37,048 nt of DNA from positions 1-37,048 of the forward strand of contig MNDE01000059.1 of NCBI GenBank assembly GCA_001914785.1, read 5' to 3'. Positions 1 through 8,793 of the stretch are shown here, one piece after another. A model generated the notes under the pieces. That model made no database searches and had not been told where the DNA came from. It saw only the letters and a program-made list of their open reading frames with translations. A program made the position numbers and the translations under genes. Origin of the DNA: Acidobacteria bacterium 13_2_20CM_57_17. GTDB lineage: Bacteria > Acidobacteriota > Terriglobia > Acidiferrales > UBA7541. Position 1 is the stretch's first letter. The number at the start of each line of letters is the position of its first letter.

Positions 1-149
1 CTCCGATCGCATCCGGGCAAACCGGAAGCCTGAAATGATCCAGCACGCTTTTGAGGAATGAACGCGCCTCAATGTACCCCGAGAAGCCCCCTCACGCAAC
101 CGCTCGGCGAAGCCGGCCGACGCGGTCGCGTTCTAAGCGGTATCCCCCT
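1..149. other. Left edge; possible C-terminal tail of a plus-strand gene
   Basis: Frame 2 of the plus strand is open from the window edge to a TGA at 59-61 and encodes 19 residues (SDRIRANRKPEMIQHAFEE). This could be the tail of a gene that begins outside the window and converges on the helicase. It is too short to identify and could be chance. The rest, up to the helicase stop at 150, holds no gene and no clear terminator hairpin. Confidence 0.2.
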
Positions 150-2411
150 TTACGCTTGTTCGAGCTGCGCGTAGCGCTCGATAAATTTTTTGGTGCCGCG
201 TCCCGGGAAGCTCACGGAGAGGCGGCGGTCTTCATCGTCGCCCTCGACCCCCACGATGGTTCCCACGCCGAAGCTGGGATGACGAACTTTGCGACCGAGC
301 ATGGGATTGGCATCGCCGCCACGTTTTGCTGCGGGGCGCGAGAAGGAACCTTGAGCTGCCTGGCGGCGCGGAGTTGTCTGTGTTTGCCCTGGTCCGCCGC
401 GCACACGGCGCAGGAATTCTTCCGGTGAATACGAATATTCGGGGTCGGGTTCGTAACGGCGCGTCTGGCCAATTTCCGCCATTGAGCCACGAACCGTTTC
501 CACCAGCTCGCTGGGAATTTCCGCAAGAAAACGCGAGGGCAGGGAAGCACGCAATTGCTGCTCATTGCCGAAGATGCGCCGGTACACGGCGCGCGTCAGC
601 ATAAGGGACTGACGCGCGCGGGTCATTCCAACATAAACGAGACGGCGTTCCTCTTCTATGCCCTTATCTTCGTCTATGGCCCGGCTGTGCGGGCAAATCC
701 CTTCTTCCATGCCGGTCAGGAACACGTGATCGAATTCCAGGCCCTTGGTGCTGTGCAAGGTGATGAGCGTCACGCCGGGCTTGCCTTCAAATTGATCGGC
801 GTCGCTTACCAGAGCAGCGGCATCCAGGAAATCGGTAAAGGTCTCCCCGGCTTCCATGCTTTCCGCGACGGCACGCGTAAGCTCTTCGAGATTCTCCATC
901 CGGGCGACATCCTCGGGGGTGTTGCGATCCTTAAGCATGTCCATATAGCCGGATTCCTCAAGCACCACATGCAGGAAGTCCGCGGGCTCTTTGGCGGCAA
1001 GAGCGTCCTGCAATTTACGGATTAGCTCCTGAAACGCTCGCAAAGGAGTTACGGCACGGCCTGCCGCCCCACCGGAGACAAACTTCTCAATGGCCGCCCA
1101 GAGCGGCGTTCCGTCAACGCGCGCGGATTCGCGAATCGCGTCCACGGTGGTCTTGCCGATGCCGCGCGGAGGCAAATTCAGTACGCGCAGCAACGAAATG
1201 TCATCCCCCGGATGCATGGCGAGGCGCACATAGGCGAGCGCATCCTTCACTTCCGCCCGATTGTAAAAGCTGAATCCGCCGACGAGTTTGTAACGCAGGC
1301 CTCGCCTGCGAAAAATCTCTTCGAAGGCGCGCGACTGGAAATTGGTGCGGTACTCCACGGCGCAGGTCTGGTCCGAATCGTCGTTGAGGATGCGCTCGAG
1401 TTCGCCGGCGACGAATTCTGCTTCGGCTTGCGCATCCCGTCCTTCGAAGTATTTCAGGTTTCCACCCGAGCCTTTTTCCGCGCTCAGTGACTTGCCTAGC
1501 CGCTCCGGATTGTTGGCGACGACCGCGCCGGCGGCGTCCAGAATGTTCTGGGTGGACCGGTAATTCCGCTCCAGCTTGACGATCCGCGCCGCGGGGAAAT
1601 CCTTCGCGAAACTGAGCAGGATAGAAACGTCGGCGCCGCGCCAGCGATAGATAGATTGATCTTCGTCGCCCACGACGCAAACATTTTGTTTGGGTCCGGT
1701 CAGGGAGCGCATCAGTTCATACTGCACGCGGTTGGTATCCTGATATTCATCCACGTGAATATATTGAAAACGTGATTGCCATTTTTCTCGCGTAGCCATC
1801 GATTCGCGCAGCAAGCGAGCCGAGCGAAGGAGGAGATCGTCAAAATCCAGGGCTTTGCTATCGTGAAGGAGCTTCTCGTACCCCGCGAAAATATCGGCAA
1901 TGCGACGTCCATTTTGATCGAACGCTTCTGCGCGCAGTTGCCCAGCAGTCTGGCCATGATTTTTTGCGTAGCTGATCCGGCTCAAGATATTTCTTGGTGT
2001 CAGGCTAGCGTCCTCGATTTGCAGCCTGGCCATTGCCAATTTGACGGCCGCGAGCTGGTCGTCGTCATCGTAAATAGCAAAATCCCTCGGCAGACCGGCA
2101 GCCCCTGCTTCGCGCCGCAGAAGGCGCGCGCAGAGCGAATGAAACGTGGAAAGCCAGGGCTGCGCTGGTGGAACACCGGCGCGCAATAGCAAGCTCGAAA
2201 CACGGTTGCGCATCTCTTCCGCAGCCTTGTTTGTGAACGTCACAGCCAGTATGGATTCAGCCGGAACTCCCTTCGCGATCAGATTCGCCATGCGAAAGGT
2301 GATTGCTCGCGTCTTGCCGGTTCCCGCGCCCGCCAGGATAAGGACCGGCCCCTCCGTGGTTTCCACGGCAAGCCGTTGTTGCGGGTTTAATTCGTCGAGT
2401 AGAGTGAGCAT
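150..2411 (-). CDS. pcrA: ATP-dependent 3'-5' DNA helicase, PcrA/UvrD family
   Basis: Superfamily 1A helicase that unwinds DNA in repair and replication restart. The motifs appear in order: Q motif LNPQQRLAVE at the very N-terminus, Walker A GAGTGKT about residue 30, Walker B VDEYQDTN, motif III GDEDQSIYRWRGA, motif V TLHSTKGLEF and motif VI VYVGMTRARQ. The last 50 or so residues (GRKVRHPSFGVGTIVGVEGD) form the Tudor-like module typical of PcrA C-termini, which favours PcrA over Rep. The length of 753 residues is normal for the family. I chose ATG 2411, which gives the usual start MLTLLDELNPQQ. The frame also has a GTG at 2441 that would add 10 residues, but neither start has a strong ribosome-binding site. 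It lies 94 nt downstream of the small secreted protein gene on the same strand. Confidence 0.95.
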   Translation of the reverse strand: MLTLLDELNPQQRLAVETTEGPVLILAGAGTGKTRAITFRMANLIAKGVPAESILAVTFTNKAAEEMRNRVSSLLLRAGVPPAQPWLSTFHSLCARLLRREAGAAGLPRDFAIYDDDDQLAAVKLAMARLQIEDASLTPRNILSRISYAKNHGQTAGQLRAEAFDQNGRRIADIFAGYEKLLHDSKALDFDDLLLRSARLLRESMATREKWQSRFQYIHVDEYQDTNRVQYELMRSLTGPKQNVCVVGDEDQSIYRWRGADVSILLSFAKDFPAARIVKLERNYRSTQNILDAAGAVVANNPERLGKSLSAEKGSGGNLKYFEGRDAQAEAEFVAGELERILNDDSDQTCAVEYRTNFQSRAFEEIFRRRGLRYKLVGGFSFYNRAEVKDALAYVRLAMHPGDDISLLRVLNLPPRGIGKTTVDAIRESARVDGTPLWAAIEKFVSGGAAGRAVTPLRAFQELIRKLQDALAAKEPADFLHVVLEESGYMDMLKDRNTPEDVARMENLEELTRAVAESMEAGETFTDFLDAAALVSDADQFEGKPGVTLITLHSTKGLEFDHVFLTGMEEGICPHSRAIDEDKGIEEERRLVYVGMTRARQSLMLTRAVYRRIFGNEQQLRASLPSRFLAEIPSELVETVRGSMAEIGQTRRYEPDPEYSYSPEEFLRRVRGGPGQTQTTPRRQAAQGSFSRPAAKRGGDANPMLGRKVRHPSFGVGTIVGVEGDDEDRRLSVSFPGRGTKKFIERYAQLEQA

Positions 2412-2505
2412 TTGTCCGGAATGTTGGGAAGAAGTGGGCACACGTCATGTTAGCTGACGGCGGCGATGTGCGCAAACAGACGGTTTCCAGGTTCACTTAA
2501 ATGAT

Positions 2506-3171
2506 CTAATTTCCCGCAGACCTGCTCAAATCAATTTCAAAATACATCAGGCCATGATTTTTCTCGATAGCCACAATTTCCGGCACATACAGATGCGCCG
2601 CATTCAAGAGATCGAATTGGCTTCGAAGATCAAAATACAGGAGCCCCTCCACGGTGCCATGGGGTGCCACAATGCTGGCTTGAATGCCGGCGTCACTCAG
2701 GCCTTTCTCTACTTCCACCCATTTCTTGTCGTGCCCGACCTTTGGTCCGCCGAGAGGAATAGGAAGCCTCTTCATGGTTACGTTTTTCGATCCCGGATGC
2801 GTGATGACATCGGCCGCCTCTTCGGATGACAGAGGATAGAGCGCTTGGTGATCTTCCTCCGAAAGCGTGATGTTCAGGCGAATGCGCTCCAGATTGACCT
2901 TCATGCTGTCATCCGAATCATTTCGGAAAATCACCTGGATGGCCACGATGCCCGCCGCGAAGGGGGACTTCTTCGGGAATTTGATCTTGTAGAGCGCTGG
3001 ATCCGTCCATGGCCGCGCGGTGATTGTCATGCCTTCGTGAGATTCGAGCGATGCGGTCTTGAGCGAACCGGGCTGTTGCGGGGTACTGTTTTGAGGGAGT
3101 AACAACGGCGCCGCGAGAAAGGCAAGGATGAGGGTTAGCATTTGCACTGGGTTATAATAGACTTTTCTCAT
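2506..3171 (-). CDS. Secreted or lipid-associated protein of unknown function
   Basis: 221 residues that I do not recognise as a named family. A short N-terminus is followed by a hydrophobic stretch (MLTLILAFLAAPLLLPQ) that looks like a signal peptide, so export to the periplasm is likely. The mature part is mixed alpha/beta with no Cys cluster and no obvious catalytic motif. Segments such as AAGIVAIQVIFRNDSDDSMKV look like a beta-sandwich fold, which is a guess from pattern only. The start at ATG 3171 is chosen because GAAGG lies 7 nt upstream. The frame also runs upstream to 3261, but that part is Pro/Arg-rich and unlikely to be translated. It is divergent from the LPS operon, with 95 nt between them. 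Confidence 0.65.
   Translation of the reverse strand: MRKVYYNPVQMLTLILAFLAAPLLLPQNSTPQQPGSLKTASLESHEGMTITARPWTDPALYKIKFPKKSPFAAGIVAIQVIFRNDSDDSMKVNLERIRLNITLSEEDHQALYPLSSEEAADVITHPGSKNVTMKRLPIPLGGPKVGHDKKWVEVEKGLSDAGIQASIVAPHGTVEGLLYFDLRSQFDLLNAAHLYVPEIVAIEKNHGLMYFEIDLSRSAGN
3153..3158 (+). promoter_or_regulatory. Possible -10 element for the LPS operon
   Basis: A perfect TATAAT on the plus strand, inside the first codons of the divergent gene. The hexamer 17 nt upstream (GAGGGT) is a poor -35, so this is a candidate only. It would give a leader of about 100 nt before waaA. Confidence 0.3.
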
Positions 3172-3198
3172 CTCGACGCCTTCGATTCCTGGGGGTTG

Positions 3199-3215
3199 CG
3201 CAGGGTTGCCCTGCG
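3199..3215 (+). repeat. Perfect inverted repeat in the waaA leader
   Basis: CGCAGGG-TTG-CCCTGCG forms a 7-bp stem with a 3-nt loop, about 50 nt upstream of the waaA start. A second, weaker hairpin, CCGCC...GGCGG, follows at about 3223-3239. They could form in the leader transcript or be a protein-binding dyad. No U-tract follows, so this is not an intrinsic terminator. Confidence 0.45.
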
Positions 3216-3266
3216 TCGCGCGCCGCCTGCGTCCGGCGGGGTGATGACAGACCGGAGCCACGCTTA

Positions 3267-4634
3267 GTGTATTTCATTTATAGCTTTCTCATGGGCCTTG
3301 CGGCCCTTTTGCTGACGCCTTACTGGCTCGTGAAGGGGCTGCGCCACGGAAAGTATCTCTCGAACATCGGGGAGCGGCTGGGGTTTTCCTTTCCTGCGCT
3401 TGACAAACTGCCTGCGAATTCGTCGGGCGCGATCTGGATTCATGCCGTGAGTGTCGGCGAAGCGCTTTCAGGCGTTACACTCGCCCGGCGTTTGAAGGAA
3501 GCTTATCCAGAGCGGCCCTTGATCGTCTCCACGACCACGATGACGGGCCAGGCTCTGGCGCGCGAACGCATTCCGTTTGCCGACGCCATCATCTATTTCC
3601 CATTGGATTGGGCCTTCTGCGTGCGGCGTGCGCTTACTGCTGTGCGACCTTCGCTCGTGCTGGTGCTTGAGACGGAAATCTGGCCTAACTTTCTTCGGGA
3701 AGCGGGACGGCGCAAGATTCCCGTCGTTTTCGTCAGCGGACGGATTTCGGATCGCTCCTTCGCGCGCTATCAGAGTTATCTCGGCGTCTTTGGTTTTTTC
3801 CTGCGCCCTTTCCTGAGAAACGCACTGTCGAATGCCAGCGCCTTCCTGATGCAGAGCGAGAAGGATGCGGAGCGTGTGCGCGCATTAGGCGCACCTGCCC
3901 ATCGCGTGCAGGTCAGCGGCAATTTGAAGTACGACTTGGAGCTACCCTCGCCCACGCCGCTGTCGAATTGGTTCGCCGCCGAAATCAAACGCAGCGGCCG
4001 CTCACCGGTTATCGTTGCGGGGAGCGTCGTTGCGACGGAAGAGCCTCACGCGCTCATCGCGTTTGGAACCCTGGAAGGCGAGTATCCGAAGTCGCTGCTC
4101 GTGCTTGCGCCGCGCAAGCCGGAGTGCTTTGATGCCGCCGCGGAATTCATCGATGAGTCGCACCGCAAGTTCATTCGGCGTTCGCGATTGCCGATTCCAG
4201 GACCAGCCTCGAAGCAATCGGACGGCAACTCTAACGCTGCAACCATACCCGATGACATCACAGTTCTATTGCTCGATAGCATCGGTGAACTGGCGTCACT
4301 CTATGGACTAGCGGACGGCGCGTTCGTGGGAGGCTCGCTGGTTTCGTCTGGTGGTCATAATATTCTTGAGCCCGCGGCCTTCGGTAAGATTCCCGTGTTT
4401 GGTCCGTCCATGGAGAACTTTGCAGAAATCGCGTCGCGCTTCGTAACCGCAGGGGCCGCGATTCAAGTGGAAAGCCCGGAAGACGTCGGTGTCGCGTGGA
4501 TCGAATTGTTTCGTGACCCGGAACGCATGAAAAGAATGAGTGAGACAGCGCGGCAGTTGGTGGCGAACTCCCGCGGGGCGACGGACCGTGCGATGGTGGA
4601 GATTGCAAAGCGCCTGGACGGCGCTGCGCGATGA
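3267..4634 (+). CDS. waaA: 3-deoxy-D-manno-octulosonic acid (Kdo) transferase
   Basis: Transfers Kdo from CMP-Kdo to the lipid A precursor, the first step of LPS core assembly at the inner face of the cytoplasmic membrane. At 455 residues it is slightly longer than the usual 410-430. It has an N-terminal membrane anchor (FIYSFLMGLAALLLTPYWLV) and then the acceptor-domain motif NIGERLG, whose Glu (residue 36) corresponds to the family's catalytic base. WIHAVSVGE and ETEIWPNFL follow. In the C-terminal GT-B domain are GGSLVSSGGHNILEPAA and FGPSMENF, which bind the sugar nucleotide. The start is a GTG at 3267 with GGAG about 10 nt upstream. Its stop overlaps the lpxK start by 4 nt. It is the first gene of the LPS operon. 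Confidence 0.95.
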   Translation: MYFIYSFLMGLAALLLTPYWLVKGLRHGKYLSNIGERLGFSFPALDKLPANSSGAIWIHAVSVGEALSGVTLARRLKEAYPERPLIVSTTTMTGQALARERIPFADAIIYFPLDWAFCVRRALTAVRPSLVLVLETEIWPNFLREAGRRKIPVVFVSGRISDRSFARYQSYLGVFGFFLRPFLRNALSNASAFLMQSEKDAERVRALGAPAHRVQVSGNLKYDLELPSPTPLSNWFAAEIKRSGRSPVIVAGSVVATEEPHALIAFGTLEGEYPKSLLVLAPRKPECFDAAAEFIDESHRKFIRRSRLPIPGPASKQSDGNSNAATIPDDITVLLLDSIGELASLYGLADGAFVGGSLVSSGGHNILEPAAFGKIPVFGPSMENFAEIASRFVTAGAAIQVESPEDVGVAWIELFRDPERMKRMSETARQLVANSRGATDRAMVEIAKRLDGAAR

Positions 4635-5638
4635 GCTTCTCACCGTTAATGCGGACGCTGCTCTGGCCGCTGTCTGTGGCGTACGGTGCTGTCGTGCGCG
4701 TGCGGGCTTGGCTCTACGCGCAAGGTTGGCTGAGACAAAGGCGGCTGAAAGGAACGGTCATCAGCGTGGGCAATCTTACCGTCGGCGGCACCGGCAAGAC
4801 GCCAATGGTCATCTGGCTCGCTGAGAAATTTCTTGCGGAAGGGAAGCGTGTGGCGATTCTGAGCCGTGGCTACCGCGGTGCAAATGGGACTAGCGACGAA
4901 ATTGAATTGATGAAGTTCCGCCTCCCGGACCGCGTGTGTTTTGGCGCGGGCAAGAACCGTTTTGCCGAAGGCCATCGCCTCGAATCGCAGCAGCCCATTG
5001 ACGTTTTTATTCTGGATGATGGTTTTCAGCATCTTCAGCTCGCGTGCGACCTAAACATTCTCTTGATGGATGTTTCGCGGCCGCTCGCCGGGGAACCCTT
5101 GCTGCCGGCTGGCCGGCTTCGGGAACCAATTGCGGCTATGAGCCGCGCAAACTTGATTGTTTTTACCCGCGCCGAATCGGCCTCCGGAACGCTTGAGGCG
5201 ATCGGGAAGCTCCACCGCTACCCGGTTTTCGCGGCATCCACTCGGCTGCTCGGGTTCCGCCGCTTTGGCGGTGATATCACTCTCCTCACCGCTGAAGAAA
5301 TCGGAGCTGGGCCATTTTTTGCGTTCTGCGGACTTGGCAATCCGGATGCGTTCTTCCGCGACCTCACAAATTGGGGGCTTACCATTTGCGACCAAGCCAT
5401 CTTTTCCGATCACCGTCGTTACACCCAGCGGGACATCTCGGCGATTAAACAGGCCGCGAAGCGGGCAAGTGCGAACGCGTATGTGACTACGGAAAAGGAT
5501 GCACAGAATCTGGGTACTGTTATGTTCGACGAGGCTCAGCTTTACGTCGCCGTAATCGATCTCGTAGTGGTGCCAGAGGCTGATTTCCGGAGTGTCCTTG
5601 AACGAACGCTGGAAACCGGCGCAGGAGCGGCGGTGTGA
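4631..5638 (+). CDS. lpxK: Tetraacyldisaccharide 4'-kinase
   Basis: Phosphorylates the 4' position of the lipid A disaccharide, giving lipid IVA, the substrate for WaaA. At 335 residues it is a normal length. The sequence shows an N-terminal amphipathic or membrane-associated helix, then the P-loop VGNLTVGGTGKTP at about residues 39-51. SRGYRG and LDDGFQHLQLACDLNILLMD follow (the LpxK signature with the catalytic Asp), and a C-terminal FCGLGNPDAFF / FSDHRRYTQRD / VTTEKDAQNL block. The ATG at 4631 overlaps the waaA stop (ATGA), so the two are probably translationally coupled, and its own stop overlaps the waaF GTG start by 4 nt. Confidence 0.95.
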   Translation: MSFSPLMRTLLWPLSVAYGAVVRVRAWLYAQGWLRQRRLKGTVISVGNLTVGGTGKTPMVIWLAEKFLAEGKRVAILSRGYRGANGTSDEIELMKFRLPDRVCFGAGKNRFAEGHRLESQQPIDVFILDDGFQHLQLACDLNILLMDVSRPLAGEPLLPAGRLREPIAAMSRANLIVFTRAESASGTLEAIGKLHRYPVFAASTRLLGFRRFGGDITLLTAEEIGAGPFFAFCGLGNPDAFFRDLTNWGLTICDQAIFSDHRRYTQRDISAIKQAAKRASANAYVTTEKDAQNLGTVMFDEAQLYVAVIDLVVVPEADFRSVLERTLETGAGAAV

Positions 5639-6681
5639 AGATCCTAATACGCGCCACGAACTGGGTGGGGGACGCCATTATGGCCCTGCCTGCGCTGCGG
5701 GCGGTGCGCAAACGTTTTGCTGACGCACAGATCGCGATTGTGGCACGGCCCTACGTCGCGGATATTTACCGCGATCAAGAGATTTGCAATCAGCTTATCC
5801 CGTACGATCCGGCGGGCTCGCACACGGGATTTTCTGGCCGCGAACGGTTGGCGACGGAGCTTCGCGCGCAGAAGTTTGACGTGGCCTTGCTGCTGCAAAA
5901 CGCGTTCGATGCCGCTTGGCTGGCCTGGCGCGCAAGTATTCCCGAACGCATTGGTTACGGACGAGACGGCCGTAGCTTCCTTCTGACCAAGGCTGTGCCT
6001 CTTCCCCGGCAGGGGGAAATTCCTGCGCATGAGAAGTTTTATTATCTAGAGCTTCTGCGCCGCGCGGGCTGGCTGGATTCCTTGCAGGACGAATCGTTCA
6101 TTGGCCTTCACGTTCCAAAAGAAAAGCGGCGGAGCGCCGAGGAATTTCTGCGCAAATCCGGCGTACGCCAGGGCGCACTGCGGATTGCCATTGGCGCGGG
6201 CGCATCGTATGGATCGGCAAAATGCTGGCCGCCTTCGCGTTTTGCGGACGTGGCGAATCGCCTACAGTCAGAAATGGATGCTGACGTAATCCTATTTGGG
6301 ACCGCTGCTGAGGCCGCCGTTTCGACGGCGATCTCTGCCGAAATGAGCAGGCCTCCGATTGACCTCACGGGGAAAACCGCGATTGCCGATCTGCCTGGCC
6401 TTCTATCGCAATGTCATCTTTTTATCGGCAACGACTCCGGCGCGATGCATGTTGCTGCCGCTGTGGGCTTGCCTATCGCTGCAGTATTTGGCCCGACTGA
6501 TCCGTTCGGCACAGCTCCAGTCACACCGCGCTGCAGCATCGTCCAGCAAAAGCCTTACTGCAGCCCCTGCTTTCTCCGCCGCTGTCCGACCGATCACCGG
6601 TGCATGAGCGCAATCACAGCCGATATGGTGGAGGCTGCTGCCAGCCCCTGGCTATCCTCGGCCCAGGTGCAGCGTGCCTGA
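5635..6681 (+). CDS. waaF: ADP-heptose:LPS heptosyltransferase II
   Basis: GT-B glycosyltransferase of family GT9 that adds the second L,D-heptose to the LPS inner core. At 348 residues it is typical. The N-terminus shows MKILIRATNWVGDAIMALPA, the NWVGD signature that distinguishes WaaF from WaaC. The C-terminal nucleotide-binding block is FIGNDSGAMHVAAAVGLP followed by VFGPTDP. A Cys-rich tail (YCSPCFLRRCPTDHRCM) is also typical of WaaF. The start is a GTG at 5635, with AGGAG 7 nt upstream, inside the lpxK stop. It overlaps gmhB by 8 nt. Confidence 0.93.
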   Translation: MKILIRATNWVGDAIMALPALRAVRKRFADAQIAIVARPYVADIYRDQEICNQLIPYDPAGSHTGFSGRERLATELRAQKFDVALLLQNAFDAAWLAWRASIPERIGYGRDGRSFLLTKAVPLPRQGEIPAHEKFYYLELLRRAGWLDSLQDESFIGLHVPKEKRRSAEEFLRKSGVRQGALRIAIGAGASYGSAKCWPPSRFADVANRLQSEMDADVILFGTAAEAAVSTAISAEMSRPPIDLTGKTAIADLPGLLSQCHLFIGNDSGAMHVAAAVGLPIAAVFGPTDPFGTAPVTPRCSIVQQKPYCSPCFLRRCPTDHRCMSAITADMVEAAASPWLSSAQVQRA

Positions 6682-7243
6682 GCAATCGGCCTTGCGCCCC
6701 GCTGTTTTTCTTGATCGCGACGGCACGATTGCCGAGGAAGTTGGTTACTTGAATCACGCCAGCCGATTTCGTATGTTTCCTTTCGTCGTGGCTGCCATTC
6801 ACCGGCTCAACGAGTCGGGCTTGCCAGTGATTGTCGCCACCAATCAGTCTGGCGTTGGCCGCGGTTACTTTCCGGAGTCGCTTGTACACACCGTGAACAA
6901 TTTGATGACCCAGCAGCTTGCCGCGGGCGGTGCGAAGATCGACGCAATTTATTATTGTCCGCACACGTCCGCCGACAATTGTGCGTGCCGAAAGCCCAAA
7001 ACAGGCATGCTGGACCGTGCAGCCCGCGAGCACGCGGTCGATTTGCAACGCTCCTTTGTGGTTGGCGATCGTTATGGGGACGTGGAACTCGCGCGAAACG
7101 CGAGTGCGCGCAGCATTCTCGTCCGCACCGGCTATGGTGAAGGTGAACTTGCCTGGCACGCTGCAAAGTGGACTGTGCAGCCGGATTTTGTCGCTGAAGA
7201 TCTCGCGCAAGCGGCGGATTGGATCCTGAGACAGCACAAATGA
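6674..7243 (+). CDS. gmhB: D-glycero-beta-D-manno-heptose-1,7-bisphosphate 7-phosphatase
   Basis: HAD-family phosphatase that removes the 7-phosphate in ADP-heptose synthesis. At 189 residues it is the usual length. Motif I is FLDRDGTIAEEVGYL (nucleophile and acid Asp of DRDGT), motif II is VATNQSG, and motif IV is VGDRYGDVELA. The GmhB-type zinc loop is visible as CPHTSADNCACRKPKTGM, with Cys and His ligands. The start is a GTG at 6674 overlapping waaF by 8 nt. The gene ends in an ATGA overlap with the heptose kinase. Its place between waaF and the kinase/adenylyltransferase pair fits the pathway. Confidence 0.93.
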   Translation: MPEQSALRPAVFLDRDGTIAEEVGYLNHASRFRMFPFVVAAIHRLNESGLPVIVATNQSGVGRGYFPESLVHTVNNLMTQQLAAGGAKIDAIYYCPHTSADNCACRKPKTGMLDRAAREHAVDLQRSFVVGDRYGDVELARNASARSILVRTGYGEGELAWHAAKWTVQPDFVAEDLAQAADWILRQHK

Positions 7244-8298
7244 AGCGTCCACGCACGAAAGAGCCAGCGTCAACGTCGGTCGATCTGCTCGCCCTCCGCG
7301 ATTGCGTTGAGCAATTCACCACGAAAACGATTGTCCTTCTTGGCGATTTCGTTGCCGACGAATTCCAATATGGCGAAATCTCGCGCGTTTCGCGCGAAGC
7401 TCCGGTGCTGATCCTCAAGCATCGGGAATCCCACATTGTTCCTGGCGGTGGCGCCAACGCTGGCAACAACCTCGCGTCTCTCGGGGCGCGTATCCTGCCT
7501 GTTACGGCCGTCGGCGATGACGCGGCAGGGGACGCGTTGGTCGCTCATTTCCGCCGCATGCGCGTCAATGTTTCCGGCATTTTCCGTGCGAAGGGCTGGA
7601 CGACGCCGACGAAAAGCCGCTTTCTTGCTGGGTGGGCGCACACCGTGGGACAGCAGGTTCTGCGCGTCGACTACGAACCGAAATCACCTCTGCCGGATGC
7701 CGTTCGAAAAAAACTCCATCAACGCCTTACTGCGGATCTGCGCAAAGCACACGCTCTCGCCGTTTCGGACTACGGCTTTGGCATTGCGACTCCGGAATTA
7801 GTACAGCAGGCCTCCAGCAAGCGCAAGAATGAACTGCTTGTCACGCTCGACGCCCGATACCATCTGCATCGCTATGCGAAGGCGGGCATCACAGCCGCTA
7901 CGCCGAACGAGGCCGAGCTTGAGGCAGAGCATCACGCCTCTATCGGTCAAGACACCGATGAGCTTGCGCGTGCAGGCCGCGCAACTCTTGCGGAGATGAA
8001 GTTGCAATCGCTGTTAGTCACCCGCGGACGGCACGGTGCAGCCTTGTTCGAGACAGGCGATCGCCTCACGCAAATTCCCGTTCACGGCAGCGATCAGGCT
8101 GTCGACGTAACCGGCGCCGGCGACACCGTTCTTGCCGCATATACTCTGGCCCTCGCCTGCGGGGCATCCGCGCTTGAAGCCGCGCACATTGCCAACATTG
8201 CCGGAGGCCTCGTCGTGATGAAACGTGGCACAGCCACGATTTCGCGCCCGGAACTTCTCGATGCCATCCGCGGCGAGGCATCCGGAGCCGCCTCTTAA
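7240..8298 (+). CDS. rfaE1: D-glycero-beta-D-manno-heptose-7-phosphate kinase
   Basis: PfkB/ribokinase-family sugar kinase that phosphorylates heptose 7-phosphate at C1; it matches the N-terminal half of the E. coli bifunctional HldE. It has 352 residues from ATG 7240, which overlaps the gmhB stop (ATGA); an upstream in-frame start at 7219 would lie inside gmhB. Visible motifs are VLLGDFVADEFQYGEISRVS, GGGANAGNNLASLG (substrate-binding GG) and, near the C-terminus, DVTGAGDTVLAAYTLALA, the PfkB signature with the anion hole and catalytic Asp. Here the kinase and the adenylyltransferase are separate adjacent genes, as in many bacteria outside Enterobacteriaceae. Confidence 0.92.
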   Translation: MKRPRTKEPASTSVDLLALRDCVEQFTTKTIVLLGDFVADEFQYGEISRVSREAPVLILKHRESHIVPGGGANAGNNLASLGARILPVTAVGDDAAGDALVAHFRRMRVNVSGIFRAKGWTTPTKSRFLAGWAHTVGQQVLRVDYEPKSPLPDAVRKKLHQRLTADLRKAHALAVSDYGFGIATPELVQQASSKRKNELLVTLDARYHLHRYAKAGITAATPNEAELEAEHHASIGQDTDELARAGRATLAEMKLQSLLVTRGRHGAALFETGDRLTQIPVHGSDQAVDVTGAGDTVLAAYTLALACGASALEAAHIANIAGGLVVMKRGTATISRPELLDAIRGEASGAAS

Positions 8299-8301
8299 TT
8301 T

Positions 8302-8793
8302 ATGCGCGAAGCTGTTTCCAAAATTGTTCCTCGAGCAGTACTGCGAAAGAAGATCGCGGAGCATCAGAGCCACGGCCGGCGCGTGGTGTTTGCCAACGGC
8401 TGTTTTGACACCCTGCACGTCGGACATATTCGCTATCTAGAAGGCGCTCGGCGCGAAGGCGACATTCTCGTTGTCGGAGTGAATGCGGACACGAGCGTCT
8501 GCAATCTCAAAGGGCCGGGCCGCCCCATCCTTGGTGAAAACGCGCGTGCCCACCTCGTCGCCGCGTTGCGATGCGTGGATTATGTAGTTCTCTTTGGCGA
8601 ACCGAACGTCGAAGCTCTTCTCGAAGAGATGCGCCCGGACGTTCACGCCAAAGGAACCGATTACACTATCGAGACCGTGCCGGAACGTGCTGTCGCGCAG
8701 CGGCTAGGCATTCGCGTGGCCATCGTGGGGGACCCCAAGGACCACTCTACAAAAGAACTTCTGGATTCCATTCGCAAGGCGCCGCATGGCTGA
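8302..8793 (+). CDS. rfaE2: D-glycero-beta-D-manno-heptose 1-phosphate adenylyltransferase
   Basis: Cytidylyltransferase-like nucleotidyltransferase that makes ADP-D,D-heptose from heptose 1-phosphate and ATP; it matches the C-terminal half of HldE. It has 163 residues. The nucleotide-binding signature VFANGCFDTLHVGHIRYLE contains the HxGH motif, and the second family block is seen as EMRPDVHAKGTDYTIETVPE. The C-terminal KDHSTKELLDSIRK replaces the usual ISTT(S)-(I/L) element. The ATG lies 3 nt after the kinase stop, and the gene overlaps waaC by 8 nt. Confidence 0.93.
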   Translation: MREAVSKIVPRAVLRKKIAEHQSHGRRVVFANGCFDTLHVGHIRYLEGARREGDILVVGVNADTSVCNLKGPGRPILGENARAHLVAALRCVDYVVLFGEPNVEALLEEMRPDVHAKGTDYTIETVPERAVAQRLGIRVAIVGDPKDHSTKELLDSIRKAPHG

